Shown one piece after another: positions 1 through 13,883 of a stretch of DNA of 64,000 bases. This stretch comes from Chrysomallon squamiferum (Eukaryota > Mollusca > Gastropoda > Neomphalida > Peltospiridae). The position numbers and the translations under genes were made by a program. The notes below the pieces were generated by a model. The model was not told the DNA's origin. It did no database searches and saw nothing but the letters and a program-made list of their open reading frames with translations. The DNA is taken from the NCBI GenBank assembly GCA_012295275.1, contig CM022670.1, positions 26,501,244 through 26,565,243 on the forward strand, in the 5' to 3' direction. Each line of letters begins with the position of its first letter. The stretch's first letter is position 1.

Positions 1-1015
1 ATTCATCGTATCACAGAGGTCTATTTCATTGTCGTATGTCGTGACACACAGGTTAATTACGTTATCGCACCTGTTACAAAAACCCTGTGTAATGCAAGGA
101 ATTGTGTAATACGTGAAAAGTTCAGCTGCTAAAGACTTTTTGACACCAGCGCCCGGGGAATGGCATCTTCAGTTGTTGTTCGCATCAAAAGTGCAATCAT
201 TATATCATCACGAATATAATTAAAACCACACAAAAAAAAAACAGTGAATAGAAAACAGTTATATGTTATTACCTTGCTATAACATAATGCCATGATTAGC
301 GTATCTTCTTCCGGTCCTCTCTGTGATCAGCGGAATGTTTTCCGGTGTTGTAATTAGGCTAAATTCTGTCGGCTGGCAACAGTAGCTAATTTGGCGCGCT
401 TTTTGTTTTGCGTTAACTGTGTTGTTGTTTCTGTTAATCACAGCCGATAATGGACCCGTCGTCATTAGATAATATTAATTTTGTAACAGTAATATTGCAT
501 GGTCATATAATTATTGTGTGATAACAGTTACATATCATTTTACTTACTTCTGTTTTTTTTTTACCATAGTCTATGATTAACTGTGTTTGTGTATTAAAAG
601 ATAGCTATGTATTATAAACATTACTGGTCCTGATAGTGAAATAAGATTAGTACGGTATAAGAGAGCATAATAATTTGTCAAATATTATTTTAGTGAATAT
701 TTTTGTTGTTGTTGCTGTTCGTTGTCTTCTTTTCCTTCTTCTTCTTATGATTATTATTATTATTATTATTTTTTTTTTATGTTGTGATAATCATTTATTT
801 GTTCCTGTTGTTAATTTCCACTGTTTCTGTTAGATCCACACCTCCACTGCCAATCTTTTGGGACGTTATTCATTTTCGCGTCTGTTTCCTCGTGGAACAA
901 GTAACAGTAATTCGGGTATTTAAAAGTTACTCACTCTAAAGCTATGTGCGAGGCTCAGAGCAAAGAAGGATTGTTTGCCGAGAGGGGACACCTAGTCTCT
1001 AACACGTAGTTCTCT

Positions 1016-1044
1016 TCTCGCGGGAATCACTTGTTCTCGCGAGA
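1016..1044. promoter_or_regulatory. Paired TCTCGCGAGA-type elements (candidate promoter)
   Basis: TCTCGCGGGA (1016-1025) and the perfect palindrome TCTCGCGAGA (1035-1044) sit 19 bp apart in a locally CpG-containing stretch of otherwise AT-rich DNA. TCTCGCGAGA is a known core-promoter element in animals. No transcript or downstream exon is visible, so a promoter here is inference only. Confidence 0.3.
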
Positions 1045-1478
1045 GTCATTTTGCAACTTCGTGTCAGAAATTGTTTTTAACTCCAAAGTAAACGAAAAAG
1101 CAGTGTGGGAGTGAGTTGTACAAGGCTGTACCAACCCCGATGGTGAATCAATACTAGGTGCGTTTGTCTTCCAGGAGCGGAACTAGTAATAGAAAAGGGT
1201 GGTTTATGACATTTCATTAAGAAATGTGGTTCGTTATAAAGAAAAAAAGAAGCTGCCTAAACGTAGCTGATGTATTCTGAGACAACAGTTAAATCCTTCC
1301 ACTTCCATCCTTATATGCGCCCATCTTGAATTCTCTAATTCTGAACAGTTGAAAATGTAGATATTGTTAGTGTCGGGGCGGGGGGGTTGTCGATTTTTTC
1401 TTTAATATGTGTATTGTTTTCTAAACAGTTGTCTAGAGAATTATTATTACTATTCCATTTATCATTTTTATCGTATTT

Positions 1479-1481
<3 letters not shown>

Positions 1482-1555
<74 letters not shown>
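1482..1555 (+). repeat. (TC)n microsatellite, about 37 units
   Basis: An uninterrupted TC dinucleotide run. Polypurine/polypyrimidine tract of the kind that can form H-DNA. Confidence 0.97.
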
Positions 1556-1558
<3 letters not shown>

Positions 1559-1964
1559 GAAAAACAAGTAACAAAAAAGTTGATCTGGATGAAAATAATT
1601 TTAAATTGGGAATCTTCTAAATCCTGCCATCAAAGAAATCGAAACGTTGGGGATTTAGAGTTCTTTAAATAACTTTAAACAGAATACTAACTATGTATTT
1701 ATGTTTGGAAGAATTAAAAAAAAAAAATGTAGGTTCAAGTACCCGGCTTAAATTTTGAGTACCTGTCTTTTGTCTGCCCTTTGTTCCATACGTTGGATAT
1801 TTGAACAACAAATCCCCTTATTTGTACTAGGTATTTCAGTTTTCAAGTAAGGCGTTCAGTTTAAGTCAATCAGTAAACAGAATGTACAGGTCTTATCTGA
1901 AATTATCGAGATACGAATATTCCAGGGGATAAATTATTCCAGACAGATAGTGATAATCTCTGTT

Positions 1965-1979
1965 TGTGTGTGTGTCTCT

Positions 1980-2021
<42 letters not shown>
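1965..2021 (+). repeat. (TG)n microsatellite with a short TC interruption
   Basis: A TG run broken once by TCTCTCTC at about 1975-1982, followed by about 20 uninterrupted TG units. Confidence 0.95.
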
Positions 2022-2023
<2 letters not shown>

Positions 2024-2988
2024 GTAATACATATATTAAGGCTGTTATTCTTTTCTATAATTGCAATTAAAAAAAATGTTCCGATATCTCTATGAAAATT
2101 TGTTCTTAATTGTATCACTGATCCTATCAGACTAGAAATAAAATCAAAATATAAGTTTTTTATCTCTCGAGTCCATGTTTTTTCCTTCGGCGTGTAGGGT
2201 TTCTATCATTAGCGGCCTAATCTGACAACCACTGGTTAAAATTTACGCTAATGCAGTTTTGACGTGGACAATCATCGCCTTCATCCAGCACAAGATTTGA
2301 ACAGCCAGGCCTTTACGTGTTGTGTACCCTGTCTTGGCAAAGCGTTAAAACTTTGAAATGCCTTTTGTTTTATCTTCCTCATCATTCATCGCTGAGATAG
2401 GTTCAGGCCTTTGAGAAAGCAAATGTGTACGCCGCGGGTTTTCTCTGATAAAGAGTGATGACGTGTTTCGCTTGGGATTTGTTGCCATAACATCACTGTC
2501 AGGTAGAGATAAACTGTTAACACTTTCTAGAAGACGATACAGAATTAGCTTTTAAACCTCGGCGATTTATGGCATTTCTCGTGAAGAATCATTTCACCTG
2601 CGATTTCGGGAAAATAAATTCCTGATGAAAGACGTACGCTTTGGAATGGCAACGAGTAAAATAATCGCTGTCGTCGAGTTACTATTTTTAAAACAAACAC
2701 TTGTTTAATTAATTTAGGCAAACCGTAACAAGTGATAGTGCGAGTGAAATATTTCGGTATTTTTATCTAGAAAGTGGAAATGTTCCAAATAATTACGTGC
2801 TATCTCCTTGGTGCATTCGTTAGACCAATCAGAACTTGGGTATTGTTAAATCTGATTTGATTAGTTATGGCACGTTTGACTTCTACTGAGTAATTCCATT
2901 TGCCAAGCTGTACCTAGTTTTCATTACTTGAAAGATAAAGCGAATTCGATTTTAAATGTTTTCTATAATGTTAAGAAATATTAAGAAA

Positions 2989-3094
<106 letters not shown>

Positions 3095-6000
3095 AACAAA
3101 ATAAACAAGAAAGAGGGGAAAACAGAAGTCCAAGTAGATTCTCTTTGATATAAAGCATTCTAATTATTCTCACAACTTAAAAATTTCGTCGTTTTTAAAG
3201 ACACTCGATAAAGCTGTGTGTTAACAGTCTTGAGATATTCTCGACATGTTCTAAACTTCTGCCTTGAACACAAACAGTCGTTTCCCCGAGACACCTAGTG
3301 AAACAGTCCAGGTTTCGTTTTGAGTAACGCCTCAGTGAAATCATCAAATGAAATAGTCGCTCTCACTCCAGTTTTAATCTCCCCAGATAATCCTTCATAT
3401 CAGGTTTACCAAATAACATAGAGTTTTGTGTTTTCCCTGTCTATGAAAAAGTGTAAAAAAAAAAAAAAAAATCTCTCCTTGAAAAAAAGGAGAGTAATCC
3501 ACCCCATGGCAACAGTGGATTATTGCTTTCATTATTTAGCTGTCACATGACTATAGATTATAAATGTGTCGAGTCTGTTACGTTTGTAATCATCTCATCT
3601 TTGGTTAAGTGCAGCATAAAAAAAAAAAAAACATTTCTTTCTTCTCCCTGAGTCACTGTTATCGAAAGCATTGGTTTTTGAATAAATTAAGAAGGTCATT
3701 TATCGAAAATAATTAGATTTTGACGAGACATTGAAGTGCCTTTTTGTTTGTTATGAAACAAGAAGTTAGGGGTTGTATTTTTATTTACACTTTATGTGCA
3801 TTTTGTAAAGATTCTGCATAATATTTAACATATGTGATACTATTCACTCTGGATCCTATACTGGAAGTTTATTTTATGAAGAAAAAAAAAAAAAAACTAA
3901 TAATAAATAAATAAATAAATAAATGAATAAATAGATAACTTGTAAACATAGGTAGACGCTCTCTTAAAAGATGAATTATGTTTACGTTACCTTGACTTTG
4001 CTGTAGTACTCGCATGGCCCCAAAAAGACTAATTCCAACTCTACAATCTAAAAAAAAAAAAAAAAAAAAAAAATATTACAAGAGAAAAAAAAAAAAAAAC
4101 CGCGCATATCCCGACAATAGATTCAGTTTCTCCGTCCTTTATGCGTGCATCATCTGCACTGTGTGTGTTCTTATTTATCAGCATGATCCCCCAATTACAA
4201 CAACAATGACATGAAATAAAAGAGCCGCGACCATGTCCCGGTAATACAAGATACTTTTGGTCTCTTTATCCCGAAACTCATAACATAATAGCTCGGTCGG
4301 TCTCGAATATCGAGGAAAATTAGATGGCGGATCTAGCTTTTGACGATGTCCCGTCGAGTCCTCGTTAAAGCGATCTGAGGTTTTACAGTTTTCATCCTTC
4401 AGCTGTCCTGTCTTCTCTGTACCGCCCATGCTGTGATTCAACTTTAAAAAAAAAAAAATGTAATGAATAAGTAACTGAAATCGTCTGATAGGACTGGTAG
4501 GCTTGTTAAAATTCACTAAAGTACGACAACCCTTACTGTTTCGGGTAAGCGTATGGTTTCGTCTTTTAATAATTGAACTGCTTCTGGTCATTTCGTTTTA
4601 GATTTGTATTTGTTTTCAAGTTATGTTGACTGTTAGTGAACTGAGATTCTAAATAGGCTAACGACACATTTACTGAAATAGTGAATTACTGGACTTTGAG
4701 TTTTAGATTAGGATAGAATGAACGAATAATGAAACTAACGAATGAATGAATAGATGAATATGCAATTAACGATAGTTCAAACTATTTTAATGTTAAGTAA
4801 TACCAGCTATAAAGGATATTGTATTTTAATATTATGATGAAAAAGTACGACAAAGCACGCATTTCCTGGTCACACGGTATTAGGTTACTGTGCTGGAGTA
4901 TAATTAAAGTGTTAAGAGCTCCAGTTCAGTGGTTCAAATTTGTAGTTGTCGGCACCATATCTAAGACAAGCACTACTCTGATCATAATGGACGGAGAAAG
5001 GTGAGACAGGAATCTTTGTACCTTTCATTGCCGTGTAATTATACTTAATTTGTCTGGTGTGGAAACCAGCTGGCTGATCATTCAAAACATATCTGCCTTA
5101 ATCTGAGCGACAGGATCCCAGAACTGTTTGTATCTCAGTTAACTCCTTATCAGAACACCATCGTATTGTTTCTAATGTTTATAATTTTTGTTTAGCGAAA
5201 CAAATTGCGTGTTAAAACAAAACTGCTGGTAAGTTATTACGATTCTTTAAGCTAGGTTATAAAAGAACAAAGATTTTTTTGTTCTTCTTTTTTTTCCACT
5301 GAATTTCTTTACGGAAAGAAAAAGAGAGAAATCTTTATTTGTTAAAATCTAATAATTGGAGGTTTACGAGAGACGTTCATGACTTAGTTACAAAAGTCTT
5401 GGTTTAAAAATATTTACAGTCATTCTAGAAATAATAATTCTTTTGCCAGTTCGAAATGCCAACGTGAATGTAACTTTAATAAATCGCATGTAACAGTATC
5501 GCTAACCATGTAAAAACGACTCCTCGCTATGTTTTATCCGCTGAGAAAAACAATGCATTATTGTTCAAGAAAACAATGCATCATTTCTAACTAGACGGTG
5601 TCGACGTCAAGCGCTTGGATCTCCTGGCAGTGTTTCAACAGATATTGCGATGTAAATTTTTGTTTTCCCATATTAACCTGGTTTTCTTATCACTATGTTT
5701 TATAGTAAATGTACTTTCATGTAGGTAAATGTTACATTTTTTATTATCACGAAACAAGAAATTCAAGTACTATTCAATGCTATACACTAGGAGAGAAAAG
5801 AAAATAAATTATAATTTTATACACCAGTGGCAAAAAAACAAGTAACATATACTAAAGAAAAAAATGAAAAAGTAACGTATATTATTTATTAGGAGAGGAA
5901 AATAAATAATTTCTAATTATGGATATACAAAAGCAGAAAACGACTAATTCATAATATTATAACAAAGAAAAAATGTATTTAATAACAAGCATGACCTAAA

Positions 6001-7197
6001 AAGTGTTAATCATGAGTAAAATTATATTCAAATGCATTTAATATAACTCCGAGCTATTTGTTTTGTCAATGTTTGCTAATAATAAATAAATCTAAATAAC
6101 AAGTTTGTGAGGATGCATGGAGTGTGAAATTATTCTTTACAGATCTACATAGGAAAACAGTCTATCCAGTATTTCCACGTAAAGACAGAAATAAAATGTT
6201 TGTCGTTATTCATTTTTATGTAATTGTTTTTATTTTATTATTAATAAAGCTTAGCTACCAATGACAAATAAAACAGTTACTTGACAGTACACTAAATATA
6301 TTTATATTATTGTAGACTTTAAACCTGCAGGAAAGTGTAATTATCCTTTCTGTGATATAGCAGATTTGTAAACCATCTATCTCCATAATCTACACAGGGA
6401 CGGGACGTCTTGTTTCGTGTTTTGATTTATTTCGTAGAAGCCAACTGGAGTCATTTGGTCAACAGTCGCTTGTTATCATCTTGAGATAGTGGTCAGATTG
6501 TTCCTGGTCATTTATCACCTGTTTTCCCACCAGGCTGTTGGAAACGCGTGACACTTCTGTGATTTATACTGATGAAATTTTACATGTACACATGCTTCGT
6601 ACAATCCCAGTTATGTTGATGAATTATCACTTAGGATTTTCCTTTCTGTCTCTTGTCTCTCACTCTCGTTCTTTTCTCTTTTTCTCTCCCTCGGTTCTAA
6701 TATATACATTCGTACAGCCTGACAGTCAGACAGACAGACATACACGTACACTTATATATATATATATATCTGTACCAAACATAAACACAATTTTGCTTTC
6801 TCTGAATGGTTCACTACTCGTTGTTTCCCCAACAACACAAAGCTTTGATATAATATTATATTTATTAAGATACCGCTGAAAAACTTTTTAAGTTGAAAGT
6901 CGGAAAGTTATGACCGATTTTATCTGGGAGAAAACAAACGAAGACGTCTGCGAGAAGCATTACTGGCGCAGACAGTCGACACTTGAGTGTGGATGTTTCC
7001 ACCAACCGTTCATTACGTGTATCTGCGTGCTGGCTTTGTTTTGAAAGATAAGAATAAATTACAACAGTGGAACAAGGCAGGGGTCTGTGAACACTAAAAC
7101 AACACGCACCGCTTTGTCGTACACAGCATTCAGACGTCGACAGAGACAGATAACAAAAAGTTTAAAATTCACCAACTGCTACCTGCCTTTTTGTTAT

Positions 7198-7199
<2 letters not shown>

Positions 7200-7255
<56 letters not shown>
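7200..7255 (+). repeat. (GT)n microsatellite, 28 units
   Basis: An uninterrupted GT run. The long Cys-Val and Thr-His open frames crossing it are artefacts of the repeat. Confidence 0.96.
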
Positions 7256-7258
<3 letters not shown>

Positions 7259-7556
7259 GTAACGAGTGATTTATAAAAAGACGTTTGATAAATGCAAGGG
7301 TTGATAGTGCACTGCTAAAAAGTGTTTGATATAAACTGAATATGAAAAGACGTAAATATTTGAAGTCGTTAATGTGATTTATTTTGCGTTTTTTTAAAAG
7401 CAACTTCAACAAAGTTAAAAGGGATTATTTAAACAGTGTAAGTTTCAAAGAGATAATGATTATTTTTTGTGTGTGTGTTGGCAAAGAACGCGTTAGCAAG
7501 TATTGTGTGGGTGTGGGTGTGCGCGTGCGCGAAGTCGCATATGTGTTGTGTACGAG

Positions 7557-7656
7557 ACACATATTTATTATAAGTAGGAAAGGATAGGAACTTAAAAACT
7601 AACAACTCAAATACACATACTTATTGTAAGTAGGAAAGGATAAGAACTTAAAAACT
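7557..7656 (+). repeat. Two-copy 44-bp tandem duplication
   Basis: A unit beginning ACACATAYTTATTRTAAG and ending AACTTAAAAACT occurs at 7557-7600 and 7613-7656 with only about three differences. The period is 56 bp. No coding potential. Confidence 0.85.
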
Positions 7657-8766
7657 CAAATAATATTCTCTTGGCGGGGTGATTTACACGTTAGTTCATT
7701 TGAACTTTGAAAGAACAAAAAAAAAAATTAAACATTAAAAATATATTGAAACCGAAAATGAATTCTCCCGTCTCACGAACAAGAAAACTGTTAAGTTGTA
7801 TTTTCACCTGTTCCGCCATTTCCCTACAGATTCGCTTGTACGACTAATGCAGAAAAGCCGTCGCGCACTTAAAACGCCATCAAACTTGGATCTTGTACGG
7901 CGCTTGTCGCTTGAAGCAAATGCTAAAGCTATTAGTGTACGCAATCACCATATTAACACTTCACCTTTCTTGTTTAAAAACAAAAATAAAATAATTTAAA
8001 AAAAAGAAGAAGAAATCAGATGCTTTGTAGAAGTCTTCAAAAGAATGCAGCAAAAGAATGAACTCGCCGCTCCACTGGCTGTAAATCAAACGAGGCTTGT
8101 CGGAGTTTATGTATGTAACGCACAAAACGTCTTCTTGTCTTAGTGGCTAGCCCACCTGTGAGAAACAAACTAAGCAGAGGTGTAGCTAATTATTTATAAT
8201 AGCCTCGCTATTTACTGAAGACTGCTTACACCAGTGCTGGTCACAAACACAGTCAGTAGATTTGTATCGCTTCGCTGCCGGTTTTATCTAAATCCGAGGT
8301 ATACAGTTTCTGTTCTGTGGGAAGATGCCTGTAAGAAAAACAGCAGTGGCCGCACCGAGTTTTCTCTCTGATTATTTATATAGGATTTAACCACATTCAT
8401 GACGCCATATAACCGTAAATTTAAAATACGTTGAGTGCATCGTTAAATAAAATATATTTTTTCTTCCGTCCTTCAGTTGCTGTGTAATTATTATGAACAT
8501 GAATAGGGAATGATAAGATGAGGGTTTTTTTCTTGTTTTTGTTTTGTCTATTTGCGGCTCAAGATTTAAAAATTTACTACCTCCAAACGGCTATAAAATA
8601 TAATATCATATACATCACGTAATATTTCCTTGCTTTAAGCTATTTTTTATTACATCTTTTTCATAAACTTTATCATTTTTATTTTCTTATTGTATTTCTT
8701 ATATTATATTCATTGTATCATTCTTTTTTTTTTTTATTATGTTACCTATTTTTTTTTTTTTAAAAT

Positions 8767-8802
<36 letters not shown>

Positions 8803-11272
8803 CTTGTTCCACGTAATGTATTTCAATTGACTGTGTCCTTTTGGGCAATAAATGCCAAGGCTTGGAGCTGGTGATAGATCCGTTCTTTCATCGTTTTCAT
8901 AAGAACTAAATATAAAATCCACACATCTCTAGCAAACTTGTACATTCCTTATGACAGCTAAATATAAGATCCACACAAGTTTAATTTAAAGAAAACAAAC
9001 GCGTTTTAGTGCCCGAGTTGCAAGCAGCGACGTCTTTTCCTTCTCCCCGTGCCCTTTTGTCATCTCTTGTTATTCTTCATCGTCACGTATCACAATAGAA
9101 ACAATGCGACTCTTTTACGAGTTGCGGCTTGCTTCTCTGTTACTGTGTGTGTTAAGATTTGCCGTTTAAAGTGCGCCATTCAGTGAAGTTAAAGGAGAGG
9201 TGAAGTCTGAGAAAGCAGGAGGTGGAAGTGTCGTCGTGCTTCGCGTTACCCGCTTTAACAGCTTTTCACTCGTTCCTTTTAGTATTTTATTTTATTATTA
9301 CACACACAGTGAAGCGCAGAAACCCAGATAAACACAGTTATGTCGACTTATTCCTTATTTAGTTATAATTTAAGATCATGATTAAACGGAGGTGGCTTTG
9401 ATCATTATATATACACGGGAAAGTCTGAACTTAAGAACACAATGCTATTAATGTGAAAAGAATGAGTTTCCTCTGAGGTATGAAAAATCTCGAATACAAA
9501 TCATAACAAGTGATAAAATTTAATCTTCTTTAAGTATACTGAGAAGACTGAAATATGCATGCTTATTTAAAAAAAAAGAAAACAGAAAGAAAGAAAGAAA
9601 AAAGGGAAAAAAAAGACTTCGTAAATTTAACGTGGTTTGTTTTCAAAAACAGCCGCTCATCTTGAAGCTACACATTAATTCTGTTCTAGCTATTTCCATT
9701 CTGTCAATGTTATTCCACCACCAGCAGCACAATGAGATACAGTTGGACAGTACTGTCCTAACTGTTTCTAATCTTTCAGAAGAGGCTGGTGTTTTCAGTA
9801 ACAGTAACTGAGCACCAGTCTGTGGGTTATCCTGACTGACAGCAGAGAGGTGTTTTATTCAGCACAGAAATAAGTAAAGAACAGAGGATAATTCAACTTG
9901 AGACTGTTCAAGTAAAGTATTATATTACTGTTTGCTGGTTTCTCAATTTATCGTCTGTCTAGTCCATCACGTATTAAGAATGTATGCTAATGATCAAAGT
10001 ATCTTGTCGGGATTTTTTTGTTGTCTGCTTCTCAAACGCGCCGCTTGCCTATCTGTCAAATTTTGCTTTGATTTACCGTTATTTGTGAGAAAGAAAAAAA
10101 CCCGGATTCTTCACACTTGTTGCTGCTTTGCGCGGTACAACACTTCCTGATTGCGTTAGCAAAAACAAAAATAAGGATTATTCGGTGCAGAGCCACTTAT
10201 TATAACGATATGGAATATGTATAATCTTGTAAAGGAATTCTTTTGAAAATCGAGAACTGGAAAATCGAGTTTACATAATTATTTAGAATATAATCAGAAG
10301 GATTTTCTTTTTTCTTTTTTTTTTGTTTAAATCTTTATCTTATCAACTTGTCAGCTACAAAATGCGGGGTGTTTTTTTAGGAGATTAAACATCAAATGTA
10401 TTCTGTGTATAATATATCAGAGTTAAGTATTAAATGTGTCAACCCTTCTTATTTTTTCATCATGTCATAAAATAAACAGAAATCGTATATAACTTAAAAA
10501 GAAAAAACCCAGCCAAAGTCTTTTGCTTCTGGAGACAAAATTTCACCATGCTTCTTTTTCAGAATATCGTATATATTAATGTACCTATAATTCTTTTCTG
10601 TGTTAAAAATTTAAAACAGGAAAAGATAAAGATCATACGAAATGGATATTTCTGTTGTGAAATTTATATGAAGTATTTATCTATATGGATCGTTTGTGAA
10701 TTTATTTGTACGATAATCGTAATTGCTCCCATCCATTTGTGTCTGTCTGTGTGTATAAATGTGTCTGCAGAACTGCAAGGTCTATATGTTTGTGTGTATT
10801 TTGCATCAAGAAAGATAAACAAAAAATTGTGTGTTGTAGTATGATTATGTTGTTAGCAAATCAGTTTGATTAACTATTACAGAAATTACATGCGTGTTTG
10901 GTGTTTATTTATTTTAGCACCCAGCACAAAATCGTTATCATTCACTAAATGTTTAATTCTTGTCTCATACGTAATGTTCGTACGAAAATATTTTTTTCTC
11001 GATCTAAACACGTCTGCATTCCTTCTGAAAATAAATCTTTTACACGTAGGATCGCTTTGAAGACTGAAGAATGCCTTTGACTGGCAAACAGCGAGACTTC
11101 CAAAATAAACATTTTAGCAAATCAATTGGTCTGCCTTGTCAAATAATTACACGAATGCAGGCAGTCATTCTGAGAAGTTCAAAAATAAAAACGTTAGAAA
11201 AAAGAAAAAAAACGCGTAGACGCCGCACCTGAAAGAATAATTTATGACGGTTTTGACGTTTAAAAAAAGATT

Positions 11273-11308
<36 letters not shown>
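11273..11308 (+). repeat. (TAA)n microsatellite
   Basis: About eleven TAA units, decaying into AAC units at the 3' end. Confidence 0.9.
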
Positions 11309-11310
<2 letters not shown>

Positions 11311-11542
11311 CAACTACTCAAGACAATTCGTCAATGGTCTTCAAAAATAAATAAATATTTTCTAAGAACTTTAACTGAACAATATGTAGGTTATTACTGG
11401 TCAAAGCTAAATCTATTTTTAAAAATCTAAATAGATACTAATTTATTCCCTTTCTGTGCATAGACAGAAAGACAAAAAATATACTGATAGCTAGATAAAG
11501 AGATAGGCGGGCGAACAGAGATAGATAAACTCACAGATTCTT

Positions 11543-11580
11543 CGATGGATGGATGGATGGATGGATGGATGGATGGATGC
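11543..11580 (+). repeat. (ATGG)n microsatellite
   Basis: About nine near-perfect units of the tetranucleotide ATGG/GGAT. Confidence 0.92.
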
Positions 11581-12298
11581 AGATTAATAACCAATTATAC
11601 TGATAAAAAAAAAAATTTCATTTAAAAATATCCTATACTGCTTTTTAACAAACGATGAAAAATCTTGTTGTTTTATTTGTTTCAGCAAACTAACAGAAAG
11701 AGTAAACTGTAATTTTAACAGGTCGAATACTACTGTTATGTCTAACATTATTTAAAGATAATATAAAATTGGCTGTTTCATTTTCGTGTCATGTTATTTT
11801 TGAAGACTTATTATCGTGTCATAGCAATTACCTGAGTCTGACACGAACAGCTGCAGAGATCTTCAGAAAATTCTTCACTGCAAAAGCCTGCTTCCCTACC
11901 CTAACCCACTGAATTATTTTAGCATGTGTAATCAATATAAACATCATACTTTGGCAAATAATGCAAATACAGTCGGACCACATTTTCCGTGGCTTTGCAT
12001 ACATACGTGGGATGTTCTAGACCCTGTATTGGTGGATAAGACTGTATCCTGGTATATGTGAAAAGTAACTTTTGCATAAGGAAAATGAAATAACTGGGTG
12101 TATAGATATATATATATAATTATAATATTTTGTATATGTGCGATGATTGATTCGCTCATTTTGTGAATTAAAATATACATCAGTTTTAGTTTTGTAAGGT
12201 AAATAGTTGTTGGGTGAAGAACAATGACCAAATTTGGAATTATTGTAAAGAATGATTTCTACGTAAATATCTGTGTAAGAATTTATGGTCGCATTTGT

Positions 12299-12533
12299 AC
12301 TACTACTATTACTGCTGCTAGTACTACTATTACTAATACTACTAGTATTACTATTACTACTACTACAACTACTTCTAATAATAATAATAATAATAATAAC
12401 AACAGTAATGCATAGGTATATTTGCAATAATAATAACAACAATAATAACAATAACAATAACAACAACAACAACAGAAATAATAATAATAGTAATAGTAAT
12501 AATAATAACAATAATAATAATAATAAATGTAAG
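12299..12533. repeat. Compound trinucleotide array (TAC/TAA/AAC)
   Basis: About 235 bp of imperfect trinucleotides: first TAC/TAT/ACT units, then TAA, then AAC/AAT/AGT. All six frames stay open for long distances because stops are rare in such triplets, giving poly-Leu, poly-Asn and poly-Tyr translations. These are not genes. Confidence 0.9.
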
Positions 12534-13079
12534 TCAAGTAAAAACACTGTCATTCATCACCATTCAAAATTAATATTCCTGTGGTTTCACCCTCTTTCAT
12601 CTGAAGATGAGTTCGGTGCCAGATCAAGGGTTTTTCTGTGTAACACTAGAATGATACCGTTCTTTGATACTTAGCCTTAGACCAAGACTCCGTGAACCAG
12701 CAAAACGAACTAAGTGTTTGTTCTGTTGTGTGGTCTTCTTTAAGAATTTGTTTGGATAACGGAGAATCAGAAAACGTCCGATACCAGGAAGAACGAGATT
12801 CTTTGTGTTTAGGGGGACAGTGGGGGGGGAAAGTCAGATATTTATACTAGTTTAAGTTATTAAAAGTATAGAAAATTAAAAGTTTTTAAAGTTAGCTTTT
12901 AAAAAAAATTCATGATTACAGTTATATATGGTTTTAATTTTTTTTAATTTTATATTATTATTATTAATAATTTTCGTGTGGGTGTGGGTGAGGTTAATAC
13001 CGTTATAAATAAAGGATATTAAAGCTGAAAGTCATTTATTATTTGCTCTCGTGTAAAATTATGTACGTAATACTGCATG

Positions 13080-13163
13080 GTCAGGATGGCCGAGTGGTCT
13101 AAGGCGCTGCGTTCAGGTCGCAGTCTGGTTCTCCAGGCGTGGGTTCAAATCCCACTTCTGACA
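13080..13163 (+). tRNA. trnL-CAG: tRNA-Leu (anticodon CAG), copy 1
   Basis: 84 nt including the discriminator A. The acceptor arms GTCAGGA/TTCTGAC pair. The anticodon stem TGCG/CGCA encloses TTCAGGT (anticodon CAG). A class II variable arm CTGG-TTCT-CCAG and the T stem GTGGG/CCCAC are intact. A box (TGGCCGAGTGG) and B box (GGTTCAAATCC) are complete. T runs follow within about 10 nt. The T loop is TTCAAAT, the variant shared with copies 3 and 9. No intron. Confidence 0.96.
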
Positions 13164-13589
13164 TACAACTTTTGGGTTTTTTTTTAGAACAGTTCAAATT
13201 GATTTTAATTTGATATTTATGTTGCAGCAGTTTAACGCCAACACTCCGAGATTAGAGTTTGTTTTCGTACTCCTCGATGTGTATTTTTTTAATTTTTATT
13301 TTTATATGGGATAAGGGTACCAATAGGAAACAAAGGCATCACTTCTAATGAATTAAAAATCTTCACCGATCTCTAAACACGAGTTGTCAAAGTCTCAGTA
13401 CAGACAGACTGTTTAGACTGATAAACGTGCTACTGTGGACTGAGAGCGTGAACAATGATCATGTCTGTGTTTGGTTCCTAATGACTACGCTAAAACAAAC
13501 AGACTTTCTAAAATAATTTTTGAAATCTCATACTGTCAAAATACTCTAAATATCTCTGAATATTATTTAAGTCCTAATTTTATAAAACA

Positions 13590-13652
<63 letters not shown>
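13590..13652 (+). repeat. (CA)n microsatellite, about 31 units
   Basis: An uninterrupted CA run, followed by ATATAT. Confidence 0.96.
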
Positions 13653-13657
<5 letters not shown>

Positions 13658-13847
13658 CATTCAATGTAACATTTACTTTAACAAAGATTTGAATGTGATT
13701 TGTTTAGTATATTTCTGCATTTTTTGATTACTCTGTTAAAACTAAACATTCTGAATACTCTTTTGTGTTTACATCAATAAATTATTTCTTTGGGGAACTA
13801 ACTGAAATAAAAGTAGACTGCTGATTCTTGTTTCCAGAATCCCGACC

Positions 13848-13851
<4 letters not shown>

Positions 13852-13880
<29 letters not shown>
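13852..13880 (+). repeat. Poly(A) tract, 29 nt
   Basis: A pure A homopolymer. No AATAAA signal stands immediately upstream, so it is not clearly a retroposon tail. Confidence 0.9.

Positions 13881-13883
<3 letters not shown>

Noticed and set aside
4178-4591. 137-residue minus-strand open frame in a slightly CpG-richer patch
   Set aside because: It crosses an A/T homopolymer that gives a Phe run, and no domain, homologue or good splice signals are visible. Most likely a chance frame.
7796-7999. 67-residue frame preceded by an acceptor-like CCCTACAG, considered as a missing Tiki exon
   Set aside because: The translation does not match any Tiki segment and no donor in a suitable frame is convincing.
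12017-12674. Poly-Leu, poly-Asn and poly-Tyr open frames on both strands
   Set aside because: They arise from a compound trinucleotide microsatellite, with no splice context or conserved domain.
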